NCBI GenBank assembly: GCA_937868675.1
Contig: CALMNJ010000232.1
Span: forward strand, 1 to 10,559
Source: an uncultured Bacteroidota bacterium
Lineage (GTDB): Bacteria > Bacteroidota > Bacteroidia > B-17B0 > Aurantibacillaceae
Direction: 5' to 3'
Length of the DNA: 10,559 bases
Below, piece by piece: positions 1-7,432 of the stretch. A program made the translations under genes and the position numbers. Numbering within the stretch: the stretch's first letter is position 1; each line of letters starts with the position of its first letter. The notes under the pieces were generated by a model. The model ran no database searches and had not been told where the DNA came from. It saw nothing but the letters and a program-made list of their open reading frames with translations.

Positions 1-689
1 TTATCGCTTCGTTTAACGAGATTCAGGAAAACCTCAACAGCATTAAGGAAAAGGAAAAAATCGTAAACAAGAGTGCTGCCACCGGCGATGTGAAAAGTAA
101 ACAGGATCAGATTAAAGAGGATATTCAGGCTATTTATGACCTGATGAACAAGAACAAAAACCGTATTGGCGCCCTTTCTCAAAAGCTGAAAGACTCAAAT
201 CTTAAGCTTGAGGGTATGGAGAAGATGATCGAGAATCTTCAAAATGCCATTACCATTAAGGATGAAGAAATCAACGATCTTAAAAATAAAATTGAAGGCC
301 TTAATATTGAGTTGGCAAGCCTTAATACAAACTACAAGGATGTGGTAGCCGAAAGCGCCGCCAAAACCGATGCCCTCAATACCGCATATTATGCCATAGG
401 CACTAAAAAAGAACTTATCGAGAAGAAGGTGATTTCAAAAGAAGGTGGTTTTATAGGGCTTGGTAAAACAACCAAGGTAAGTGAAGACTTTAACAAGGAA
501 TACTTCACCAAAATCAATATTGAACAAACGACCAGTATTAATCTTGGTGCCAAAAAAGTAAAAGTGCTTACCTCTCACCCCAGCAAATCTTACAAACTGG
601 TTGGTGAAAAACCAATCGAGAAACTTGAGATAACCGATGCCCGGGAATTTTGGAGCAGCTCAAAATACCTTGTTATTATTATCGAATAA
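1..689 (+). CDS. Coiled-coil surface/adhesin-like protein, 5'-truncated (Cbp1-like)
   Basis: The reading frame is open from position 3 to a TAA at 687-689, so the gene starts upstream of the window; the GTG at 90 is internal and not the true start. The visible part is 228 residues. The first ~110 residues are rich in K, E, N, I and L with heptad-like spacing, which indicates a long coiled coil. A compact C-terminal region follows, with the conserved-looking stretches TAYYAIGTKKEL, EGGFIGLG and FWSSSKYLVIIIE. From memory, this layout (lipoprotein signal, coiled coil, then this C-terminal domain) matches a widespread Bacteroidota family annotated as Cbp1-type collagen-binding glycoprotein adhesin. 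The missing N-terminus would be expected to carry a lipoprotein signal peptide, but that cannot be seen here. The family match is recalled rather than searched, and the adhesin role is an inference from the family name. The gene ends just before a strong terminator shared with the convergent hutI. Confidence 0.8.
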   Translation, partial: IASFNEIQENLNSIKEKEKIVNKSAATGDVKSKQDQIKEDIQAIYDLMNKNKNRIGALSQKLKDSNLKLEGMEKMIENLQNAITIKDEEINDLKNKIEGLNIELASLNTNYKDVVAESAAKTDALNTAYYAIGTKKELIEKKVISKEGGFIGLGKTTKVSEDFNKEYFTKINIEQTTSINLGAKKVKVLTSHPSKSYKLVGEKPIEKLEITDAREFWSSSKYLVIIIE

Positions 690-707
690 CAATTAACCGA
701 AAATTGT

Positions 708-739
708 AAAAGAGCCGTATCAACCGATATGGCTCTTTT
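708..739. terminator. Bidirectional intrinsic terminator
   Basis: A 13-bp inverted repeat (arms 708-720 and 727-739) surrounds the 6-base loop CAACCG. The arms read AAAAGAGCCGTAT and ATATGGCTCTTTT, pairing throughout with one G-T wobble. Each strand has a GC core followed by a T-rich tail (CTTTTATTTTAC on the plus strand, CTCTTTTACAATTTT on the minus strand), so it can end transcription of both convergent genes. The TAA stop of hutI (740-738) overlaps the outer end of the stem by two bases. Confidence 0.85.
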
Positions 740-1988
740 ATTTTACAACCATACCGTTAATCAAAACCGTGTCAATGGTTTCGGACCCAAAGGCATAAGG
801 TATAAAGCCAAGGCTGCTTACTGCCTTGGTGATAATCAGATTGGCAAGTTTTCCGCGTTCAATAGAGCCTGTTTCCTGCGACACCCCCATAGCGTGAGCG
901 CCGTTGATAGTGACAGCGTTCAATGCCTCTTCAGGATTTAGTTTGTATTGTACGCAGGCCATACTCATCATTAATTTCATATTGCCGGTTGGGCTGCTGC
1001 CAGGGTTGTAGTCACTGGCAAAGGCAAGTGCAAGTCCTCCATCAATCATTTTGCGGGCAGGTGGCAGCGGCAAACCCAGAAAAAAAGCTGCGCCCGGCAG
1101 TACCGTGGCCATGGTGTTGCTGTTCCTGAGGAGTTCAATGTCTTCATCACTGCAAAATTCGAGGTGATCAACACTTGCCGCTCCATATTCAACGCCGGTT
1201 TTTATGCCTCCGCTGTGGCTAAGCTGTTCGGCGTGTACTTTGGGCACAAGCCCATGTTTTTTGCCGGCTTCTAAAATAGTTGCCGTTTCGGTGGCGCTGA
1301 AATAATTGCGCTCACAAAACACATCTATAAAATCGGCAAGCCCCTGTTTGGTAATTTCAGGAATCATTTCATTTATCAGCAATTTAATGTAGCCTTCCTT
1401 ATTATTTTTAAATTCAGGTGGAAGGGCATGGGCCCCTAAAAAAGTGGCTTTCACCGGAATGAGGTTCAGGTTGCGGAGACGTCTTATTACCCGCAGCATT
1501 TTAAGTTCACTTTCCGTGCTTAGTCCATAACCGCTTTTTATCTCAATCGAACCAGTGCCCTGCCTGATCACTTCCATCAGCCTGGTATGCGATTGTTCAA
1601 AAAGCTCATCTTCGGAGCTGTTCCTTAATTTCTGGGCTGAATTAAGAATGCCTCCGCCTCTTAATGCAATCTCCTCGTAGCTAAGTCCGTTGATGCGGTC
1701 CACAAATTCCTGTTCGCGGTTGCCGGCGTACACAATGTGGGTGTGGCTGTCGGCAAAACAAGGCATCACCATTTTTCCGCTGCAGTCTATCACTTCCAGT
1801 CCGCTCCAATCTGTAATGCCCGGAAAATCGTCCATGCTGCCAAAGTCGGCAATCTTTCCGTCTTCTGCAGCCAGCCATGCATTATTAATTGAAGGCAGCA
1901 CACTCATTTCATTACCTTTTAAAAGTTGAGGCGAGTGATCGTAAGTGCCCAGCAGGCGGGAAATATTCTTTAAAAGTAGTTTTTGCAT
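738..1988 (-). CDS. hutI: Imidazolonepropionase (histidine degradation)
   Basis: This cytosolic amidohydrolase opens the ring of 4-imidazolone-5-propionate to give N-formimino-L-glutamate, the third step of histidine degradation. At 416 residues it has the usual family length. Visible landmarks are the metal-binding HxH in DSHTH (H82, H84), R91 in the GNRE stretch, the KSGYGL segment with Y154, GAHALPPE with H186, VHAEQLSHSGG with H252 and E254, DHLEF with H275, and ASDYNPGS with the metal ligand D326 and N328. Together these identify HutI rather than another amidohydrolase. The ATG at 1988 gives a normal N-terminus (short beta strands before the barrel); no Shine-Dalgarno site is seen, as is common in this phylum. 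No other hut gene (hutH, hutU or a formiminoglutamate enzyme) lies in the window, so the pathway must be completed elsewhere. Its 3' end enters the shared terminator at 708-739. Confidence 0.97.
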   Translation of the reverse strand: MQKLLLKNISRLLGTYDHSPQLLKGNEMSVLPSINNAWLAAEDGKIADFGSMDDFPGITDWSGLEVIDCSGKMVMPCFADSHTHIVYAGNREQEFVDRINGLSYEEIALRGGGILNSAQKLRNSSEDELFEQSHTRLMEVIRQGTGSIEIKSGYGLSTESELKMLRVIRRLRNLNLIPVKATFLGAHALPPEFKNNKEGYIKLLINEMIPEITKQGLADFIDVFCERNYFSATETATILEAGKKHGLVPKVHAEQLSHSGGIKTGVEYGAASVDHLEFCSDEDIELLRNSNTMATVLPGAAFFLGLPLPPARKMIDGGLALAFASDYNPGSSPTGNMKLMMSMACVQYKLNPEEALNAVTINGAHAMGVSQETGSIERGKLANLIITKAVSSLGFIPYAFGSETIDTVLINGMVVK

Positions 1989-2105
1989 ACTATTTTGTCA
2001 GGCATTTCGTTATGGGGTCAAATCTCCGAAATTTGGTCTAATATGTACTAAAAAATTTTATTCCCGCTAGGGGTAAAGGCCGGGATAAGTTGTCTAGACA
2101 ATAAT
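1989..2105. promoter_or_regulatory. Divergent hutI / TonB-receptor intergenic control region
   Basis: Both flanking genes start outward from this 117-bp stretch, so both promoters should lie here. The best -7 candidates are one base off the TAnnTTTG consensus: GAAATTTG at 2028-2035 on the plus strand and GAGATTTG at 2026-2019 on the minus strand. They sit back to back, with no convincing -33 element for either. A weak stem (TTATTCCCG at 2058-2066 with CGGGATAA at 2081-2088, one bulge) lies in the presumed receptor leader. The promoter positions are inference; the region's role follows from gene orientation. Confidence 0.4.
2090..2101. repeat. 12-bp perfect palindrome just before the receptor start codon
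   Basis: TTGTCTAGACAA reads identically on both strands and ends 4 bases before the ATG at 2106. A perfect inverted repeat at this position could be an operator bound by a dimeric regulator, or could affect translation initiation by pairing near the start. No regulator gene is adjacent and no second copy was noticed in the window, so its function is unknown and chance is possible. Confidence 0.45.
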
Positions 2106-4460
2106 ATGCATTTTAAACTCAGATACATTGTTTTGTTTTTAATGGCTTGCTCATTATCAAATTTATTGCTGGGGCAGGCAAAATTCACCATTAGCGGTTA
2201 TGTAACCGAGAAGGGCAGTCATGAAAACCTGCCGGGTGTAAGCGTGTATCAGGCGGGTACCCGTTTTGCTACTACAACAAACGCTTACGGTTTTTTTTCA
2301 ATTACGTTACCTAAATGCGATACCGCCACCCTTGTTTTCGGATTTGTGGGATACACCAGCCAGTCAAAACAAATTAAGCTGGATAAGAATTTAAGCATTA
2401 ACATGGAGCTTCCGGCTGCCAATGAGCTTGACGAGGTGGAAGTGGTGGCAAAAAAGAATGAACCAATAAGCCAGGACGTGCAAATGAGCAAAATTGACAT
2501 CCCGGTCGAAAAAATAAAGGAAATCCCTGCCCTGCTTGGCGAAAAGGACGTACTGAAAGTGTTGCAACTGATGCCCGGCGTACAGAAGGGGAGCGAAGGC
2601 AGCAGCGGTTTTTATGTGCGCGGGGGCGGTCCGGATCAGAATCTGATTATCCTTGACGACGCCACGGTTTATAACGCTTTCCACTTGTTTGGTTTTTTTT
2701 CGTTGTTCAATGGCGATGCGCTTAAGAGTATCGAGCTTACCAAGGGCGGATTTCCGGCCCGTTATGGTGGAAGGCTCTCGTCGGTTCTTGATATGCAGAT
2801 GAAAGACGGAAACAAAGAAAAGCTGCATGGCGAAGCGGGAATTGGTATTATTTCATCGCGCCTTGTGCTCGAAGGGCCCATTATCAAAAATAAATGTTCG
2901 TTCCTTGTTTCGGGGCGCCGAACCTATATTGACGCTTTGGTGTATCCCTTCGAACCTGCCAAAACAAAAGGCGGGTATTATTTTTATGACCTTAATGCCA
3001 AAGTAAATTACATCCTAAGCGATAAGGATAAGCTTTACCTGAGCGGCTATTTTGGGAAAGATAAATTTTACGCCGATATTAAAGATGAAAGCTATCGTAA
3101 CCAAACTGCGCTGGGCTGGGGCAATGCCACTGCCACACTGCGCTGGAACCACCTTTTCAGCAATAAACTTTTTGCCAACACTTCACTTATTTTCACTGAT
3201 TACAAGTTACTCATCAGCGATTTGCAGGCTATTGGTACAAGCACTTACAGCCTGAGATACAGCTCAGGTATCCGCGACTATACAGCTAAAATTGCTTTCG
3301 ATTTTTTACCCAATCCCTCACATTTTATCAGGTATGGAGTTAATTCAATATACCATCGTTTCACGCCGGGGGCCGTTGTTTTTAAGGGCAATGATATTGG
3401 TGATTTCTCAAGCACCAAGCTTATTGAATCGCTTGAAAGTGCTGTTTTTATTGAAGACGACTGGAAGATGACTGCCAAATGGCGCGCCAATTTCGGTTTC
3501 AGGCTTTCGCACTTTAACGTGCGCGGCGAAAATTATCTTAATCCCGAACCCAGGGTATCATTCCGTTACCTCATTAAATCTGATCTGTCGGTAAAGGGAA
3601 GTTTTGCGGTGATGAATCAATACGTTCATCTGTTATCCAACACAGGCATTGGCCTTCCGACCGACCTTTGGGTGCCGGCCACAAAAGGAGCCCACTACAT
3701 GACTTCGATACAAGGGGCGGCCGGTATTTCAAAGGATTTTCTGAAAAAAGGCTATGACGTATCGCTTGAAGGGTATTACAAAAAAATGAATCATGTATTG
3801 GGCTACAAAGAAGGCGCTAATTTTTTATCCATTGGCGGCAGCAATGGCGATAATGTGAGCTGGGAAAAAAATGTAACAAGCGGGCAGGGCTGGAGTTACG
3901 GAACCGAGGTGCTGATACGCAAAAACGCCGGCAATTTTACCGGATGGATTGGTTACACTTTGTCGTGGACCCAACTGCAATTTGACGAGTTGAATTTTGG
4001 AAAGAAGTTCTATGCCAGATACGACCGCAGGCACGACATTTCAGTTGTGGGAATTTATAAAATAAACAAGCACATTACGGTTTCGGCCACCTGGGTGTAT
4101 GGCACGGGGAATGCCATCACACTTCCACTCAACACGTATGTAACCAATATGTATTCTCCTTCAGGAACAGGCAGCCTTACCATTCCATTTAATCAGGCGG
4201 CGGTTTTTGACGTGCAGGATTACGGTCAGCAACGAAACGCCTATCGCATGAGTCCCTATCACCGCGCTGATATCGGTATTCAGTTCAATAAAAAGTTTCC
4301 AAAATTTACACGTACATTCGAGTTGAGTTTCTATAACCTTTACAACAGGAAGAATCCGTTTTTTTATTTTATACAGACCAATCAGGATGGCGTAGCTGAG
4401 TTAAAACAGCTTTCACTTTTTCCAATAATTCCGAGTGTTAGCTGGACCGTAAAATTTTGA
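2106..4460 (+). CDS. TonB-dependent receptor with carboxypeptidase-regulatory-like N-terminal domain
   Basis: This is an outer-membrane transporter expected to import a ligand using TonB/ExbBD energy. The 784 residues start with a signal peptide (about 1-23, cleavage near LLLG-QA). A beta-sandwich of the CarboxypepD_reg-like type follows (about 26-102, with SGYVTEKGSHENLPGVSV and TTTNAYGFFSITLP). The plug domain covers about 125-232, with MPGVQKGSEGSSGFYVRGG, DQNLIILDDATVYN and GGFPARYGGRLSSVLD. The rest is a long beta-barrel ending in the aromatic residue F (SWTVKF), as is typical of outer-membrane proteins. It is shorter than SusC-type receptors (about 1,000 residues), and the following gene is a DUF4249-type lipoprotein rather than SusD. 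An LMAC stretch at residues 12-15 resembles a lipobox, but signal peptidase I processing fits this family better. The ligand cannot be read from the sequence. Confidence 0.93.
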   Translation: MHFKLRYIVLFLMACSLSNLLLGQAKFTISGYVTEKGSHENLPGVSVYQAGTRFATTTNAYGFFSITLPKCDTATLVFGFVGYTSQSKQIKLDKNLSINMELPAANELDEVEVVAKKNEPISQDVQMSKIDIPVEKIKEIPALLGEKDVLKVLQLMPGVQKGSEGSSGFYVRGGGPDQNLIILDDATVYNAFHLFGFFSLFNGDALKSIELTKGGFPARYGGRLSSVLDMQMKDGNKEKLHGEAGIGIISSRLVLEGPIIKNKCSFLVSGRRTYIDALVYPFEPAKTKGGYYFYDLNAKVNYILSDKDKLYLSGYFGKDKFYADIKDESYRNQTALGWGNATATLRWNHLFSNKLFANTSLIFTDYKLLISDLQAIGTSTYSLRYSSGIRDYTAKIAFDFLPNPSHFIRYGVNSIYHRFTPGAVVFKGNDIGDFSSTKLIESLESAVFIEDDWKMTAKWRANFGFRLSHFNVRGENYLNPEPRVSFRYLIKSDLSVKGSFAVMNQYVHLLSNTGIGLPTDLWVPATKGAHYMTSIQGAAGISKDFLKKGYDVSLEGYYKKMNHVLGYKEGANFLSIGGSNGDNVSWEKNVTSGQGWSYGTEVLIRKNAGNFTGWIGYTLSWTQLQFDELNFGKKFYARYDRRHDISVVGIYKINKHITVSATWVYGTGNAITLPLNTYVTNMYSPSGTGSLTIPFNQAAVFDVQDYGQQRNAYRMSPYHRADIGIQFNKKFPKFTRTFELSFYNLYNRKNPFFYFIQTNQDGVAELKQLSLFPIIPSVSWTVKF

Positions 4461-4464
4461 TGCC

Positions 4465-5349
4465 ATGCAACTATATATGAAATCAGTTTTCTTTACTGCG
4501 CTAACCGCCCTCACGTTGATAGGTTGTGTTGAAAAGGCAAAAATTTCGCTTCCCAAAGCGGAAACAAAACTTGTGGTGAATTGTTTTATAAGCCCGGGCG
4601 ACAGTGTTGTAATGGCCACGGTGCGCCTGTCGCAACCTAAATGGCAGTACAGTGTAAATATTGGTGCTCTGGTTGACGACATCAGCGATGCAAGAGTGAT
4701 TATAACCGATGGTACGGTTTCCGACACGCTTACCTATATCAGTCAACTTCATTTTTATAGTACCGGAATTAATGCGATTACCATTCAGGAGGGAAAATCG
4801 TATAGCCTGACGGTAACTACACCCGACGGTAAACAGGTGAGTGCGTCAACCTCGGTACCGGTTGGTAAATTCGGAATAGAGTCATACAAAGTAACCATCA
4901 TTAGAAACAAGCCTTCGTTACTGGAATACAGCACAGAATTGATCGTAAATGATATTCCAGGGGCAAGCAGTTACCTTGCGGTTTACGAAAAAAATATACT
5001 CGCAATAAAAAACGACACCTCAAAATTTTTTAATGATACGAGCAGTATAAGCGGAGGGTATTACCCACATTTTGAGAACGATGAAAATATTGCCAGAAGC
5101 AGATTTGTTTACAGTAATCAGGTGCGGTACGATATTGGGGGCGATACCATTCTGTTTTCGCGCCATTATATAGAGGTGCTGAATTGCAGCCGCGAATTTT
5201 ATCTTTATCACAGCAGCCTTACAAGGGCAATCGAAAGTTCAGGTAATCCTTTTGCCGATCCGGTGATGATGTATTCTAACTTCAACAACGGATTTGGGTG
5301 TTTCGGTGCCTTTTCAAAAACAATTGTTGACAGGCGTATCAGGCCTTAG
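4465..5349 (+). CDS. DUF4249-type lipoprotein, partner of the TonB-dependent receptor
   Basis: The product is 294 residues with a lipoprotein signal: a hydrophobic stretch leads to the lipobox LIGC with C21 as the lipidated cysteine. The next region (EKAKISLPKAETKLVVNCFISPGDSV, described here by its ends at about residues 23-48) has the pattern I know from DUF4249 proteins, which commonly follow TonB-dependent receptors in Bacteroidota. The body looks beta-rich (VRLSQPKWQYSV, GKSYSLTVTTPDGK), and the C-terminus has NNGFGCFGAFS, a glycine/aromatic ending typical of the family. It starts four bases after the receptor stop, so the two are almost certainly cotranscribed. A surface-lipoprotein role in ligand capture, analogous to SusD, is inference; the family has no established function that I know of. 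The ATG at 4477 (MKSVFF) is an equally plausible start, giving 290 residues. Confidence 0.85.
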   Translation: MQLYMKSVFFTALTALTLIGCVEKAKISLPKAETKLVVNCFISPGDSVVMATVRLSQPKWQYSVNIGALVDDISDARVIITDGTVSDTLTYISQLHFYSTGINAITIQEGKSYSLTVTTPDGKQVSASTSVPVGKFGIESYKVTIIRNKPSLLEYSTELIVNDIPGASSYLAVYEKNILAIKNDTSKFFNDTSSISGGYYPHFENDENIARSRFVYSNQVRYDIGGDTILFSRHYIEVLNCSREFYLYHSSLTRAIESSGNPFADPVMMYSNFNNGFGCFGAFSKTIVDRRIRP

Positions 5350-5599
5350 CCAGTTAAACCCGAGCGTTAAGCGGATAGGTTGGAATACCTGTGTTTTGAA
5401 AAGAATAGAATCCGGAACTTATTGTAAAAAGTAATTTAACAGAAAACAATTTATTTTCAAGCCTTTGTGATAATAAAATGCAATTGGTTTCGTTGAATCA
5501 TAAAGCGTTTAGCTCTTAATCCGGCTGCGGGAAATTAATTTTAAGGGTTAAATGCTGCCTCAGTAATTTGTCATTAAAAAAAATAAAAGCCATTAAATC
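5350..5599. other. 250-bp intergenic region without a recognised feature
   Basis: The stretch is A/T-rich, especially from about 5400 to the next start codon. I see no open frame of note, no RNA gene, no terminator with a GC stem plus T-tract, and no full TAnnTTTG element. The nearest promoter-like sequence is TAATTTG at 5564-5570, which is one base short of the consensus spacing. It must nevertheless hold the 3' end of the receptor/lipoprotein transcript and probably the start of the next one. Confidence 0.5.
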
Positions 5600-6310
5600 A
5601 TGAAAACGGTTTTCTGTATTCTGATCGCGTTACTGTTGGTAACGGGTACAATTAAATCCCAAAAAAGCGATTCATCAGGGATTAAACCAATGCCACACCA
5701 TGAACTGGGTTTAAGTGTATTGTATCCTTCGCTCGTAATTCTTGGTGGTACACCAACAGGCAATACCTTTTATAATAACCTTTGTTACCGTTACAGAATG
5801 ACGCCGGGCACAAGTTTGCGGGCATTTGTTGGTACTACCTTTACGGGAAGCATGAACAGTGTGCGTGAAGGAACGGTTCGCGTACAGCCAGGAAATCAAA
5901 AGTATCTGGCATACACAGAAGTGCAGATGCCTTCAAACTGTCAGTTTGGATTGGGCTATGAATACCTCATTGGTGAACGCAAGGTGAAACTGTTATTAGG
6001 CGCCGATTTTGTTTACAATAACCAATTTATTAAAGAAATTTTTTATTACACCAAAGCGAACGATTCGTTAAAAATTACACCAACCCGTATTGACACGGGC
6101 TCTTATGTGAAAGCAGAAAACCTGAATAAATTTGGTACGGATTTGCGCCTTGGCATGCGTTATGAAATGAACCGGCACTGGGCTCTTACTGCCGACTGTG
6201 TGATCTCGCAACGGTTTTACAGAAGACCAACCCCGTTGGGCCTGACAAGTATTTACGATTTTAATATTGCCCGTTTGGTTTCGGATGTAAGCCTGTTTTA
6301 TAGGTTTTAG
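5600..6310 (+). CDS. Small outer-membrane beta-barrel protein of unknown function
   Basis: The 236-residue product has a clear signal peptide (MKTVFCILIALLLVTG, cleavage near IKS-Q at residue 20). The rest alternates polar and hydrophobic/aromatic residues in short strands (RYRMTPGTSLRAFVGTTF, LGYEYLIGERKVKLLLGADF, LRLGMRYEMNRHWALTADC) and ends in FYRF. This strand pattern with a terminal phenylalanine is the usual signature of an outer-membrane beta-barrel in this phylum. I do not recognise a specific family and assign no function. The leader is A-rich (AAAAATAAAAGCC) without a Shine-Dalgarno site. It follows the receptor/lipoprotein pair on the same strand but is separated by 250 bp, so it is probably a separate transcription unit. 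It could be a structural protein or a sensor rather than a transporter. Confidence 0.75.
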   Translation: MKTVFCILIALLLVTGTIKSQKSDSSGIKPMPHHELGLSVLYPSLVILGGTPTGNTFYNNLCYRYRMTPGTSLRAFVGTTFTGSMNSVREGTVRVQPGNQKYLAYTEVQMPSNCQFGLGYEYLIGERKVKLLLGADFVYNNQFIKEIFYYTKANDSLKITPTRIDTGSYVKAENLNKFGTDLRLGMRYEMNRHWALTADCVISQRFYRRPTPLGLTSIYDFNIARLVSDVSLFYRF

Positions 6311-6330
6311 AAGGCTTCAAGCTTATTTTT

Positions 6331-6338
6331 TATCTTTG
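6331..6338 (+). promoter_or_regulatory. Bacteroidota -7 promoter element before aroC
   Basis: TATCTTTG is a perfect match to the Bacteroidota -7 consensus TAnnTTTG. It ends 4 bases before the aroC ATG at 6343, so the expected transcription start falls at or next to the start codon. A weak TTTA at 6306-6309 is the only -33-like sequence at suitable distance. The element lies in the 32-bp gap after the preceding gene, which suggests aroC has its own promoter. Confidence 0.6.
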
Positions 6339-6342
6339 CTCC

Positions 6343-7425
6343 ATGGCGGGCAATTCCTTTGGCGATATTTTCAAACTCAGCACCTTTGGCGAAAGTCACG
6401 GACCGGCTGTTGGCGGTATTATTGAAGGATGTCCGGCCGGTTTAAAAATTGACTCTGATTTCATTCAGAGTGAATTAAATCGCCGTAAACCCGGTCAATC
6501 CGCCATTACCACACCACGTAAAGAGGATGACAGCTTTGAGTTTTTGTCGGGTATTTTGAATGGTATGACACTTGGTACCAGTATCGGGTTTATCATACGA
6601 AATCTGGATCAGAAACCCTCCGACTATTCGCACCTTGAACACAGTTACCGGCCTTCGCACGCAGATTATACATACGACAAAAAGTATGGTGTGCGCGATG
6701 CACGTGGTGGCGGACGAAGCAGTGCCCGCGAAACCGCATGCCGGGTGGTGGCCGGCGCCATCGCCAAATTATTTTTAAAGCAATTTGGTGTTTCTGTTTA
6801 TGCCTTTGTAAAGCAGATAGGAACGATTGTGCTTGATCAGAATTTCGATACCCTTAATTTAGACACTACAGAGGACAGCCTTGTGCGTTGTCCCGACCCG
6901 GAGGCTTCTCAGCAAATGATAGCTGCCATTGAACAGGCGAAGAAGGAAGGGGATACCCTGGGTGGTGTCATTCAGTGTGTGGCCCAAAATGTGCCAGCAG
7001 GTCTGGGCGAACCGGTGTTTGATAAATTGCACGCCACCCTGGCGCATGCCATGCTAAGCATTAATGCCACAAAGGGTTTTGAAATTGGCAGCGGCTTTAG
7101 TGGCGTAAGTAAAAAAGGTTCGGAATTAAACGATGTTTTCGGGCTGGATGCAAACGGAAAAATAAACACCCAAACAAACCATAGTGGGGGCGTTCAGGGC
7201 GGCATCAGCAATGGCATGCCGGTTTATTTTAATGTGGCCTTTAAGCCCGTGGCCACTATTATGAAAGACCAGCAAACCGTGAATAGCGAAGGCCATCTAA
7301 CTGTTTTAAAAGGCAAAGGCCGTCACGATCCCTGCGTGTTGCCCCGGGCAGTGCCCATTGTGGAAAGCATGACAGCCATGGTATTAATGGACTTTATGCT
7401 GCTGGCGCGAACCAACAGGCTTTAA
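6343..7425 (+). CDS. aroC: Chorismate synthase
   Basis: This cytosolic enzyme converts 5-enolpyruvylshikimate-3-phosphate to chorismate by loss of phosphate, using reduced FMN. It is the last shikimate-pathway step before aromatic amino acids, folate and quinones divide. The 360 residues match the normal bacterial length. Signatures are the N-terminal MAGNSFG and TFGESHG (H19 is the conserved histidine), RPSHADYTY with H106, the RDARGGGRSSARETA flavin/substrate loop (about 118-132), NHSGGVQGGISNG (279-291) and GRHDPCVLPRAVPIVE (326-341). The ATG start is fixed by the conserved MAGNSFG beginning. The gene appears to be monocistronic: a promoter element sits directly before it, and rsmG converges on it with a 7-base gap. 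No other aro gene is present in the window. Confidence 0.98.
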   Translation: MAGNSFGDIFKLSTFGESHGPAVGGIIEGCPAGLKIDSDFIQSELNRRKPGQSAITTPRKEDDSFEFLSGILNGMTLGTSIGFIIRNLDQKPSDYSHLEHSYRPSHADYTYDKKYGVRDARGGGRSSARETACRVVAGAIAKLFLKQFGVSVYAFVKQIGTIVLDQNFDTLNLDTTEDSLVRCPDPEASQQMIAAIEQAKKEGDTLGGVIQCVAQNVPAGLGEPVFDKLHATLAHAMLSINATKGFEIGSGFSGVSKKGSELNDVFGLDANGKINTQTNHSGGVQGGISNGMPVYFNVAFKPVATIMKDQQTVNSEGHLTVLKGKGRHDPCVLPRAVPIVESMTAMVLMDFMLLARTNRL

Positions 7426-7432
7426 GAAACGG

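Noticed and set aside
90..92. GTG at 90 as the start of the coiled-coil gene
   Set aside because: The same frame stays open back to the window edge with the same coiled-coil composition, and no signal peptide follows the GTG, so the gene begins upstream.
2058..2088. Stem-loop in the receptor leader as a riboswitch
   Set aside because: A short bulged stem with a 14-base loop and no recognisable aptamer core; too weak to call more than a possible hairpin.
2391..2828. Minus-strand open frame of 145 codons
   Set aside because: It is antisense to the plug domain of the TonB-dependent receptor, which has strong family motifs. No promoter or domain supports the antisense frame.
5379..5392. AGGTTGGAATACCT as a terminator after the DUF4249 gene
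   Set aside because: Only a 4-bp stem (AGGT/ACCT) and no following T-run.
5564..5570. TAATTTG as a promoter for the beta-barrel gene
   Set aside because: It has one base too few between TA and TTTG for the consensus and lacks an upstream -33 match at suitable spacing.
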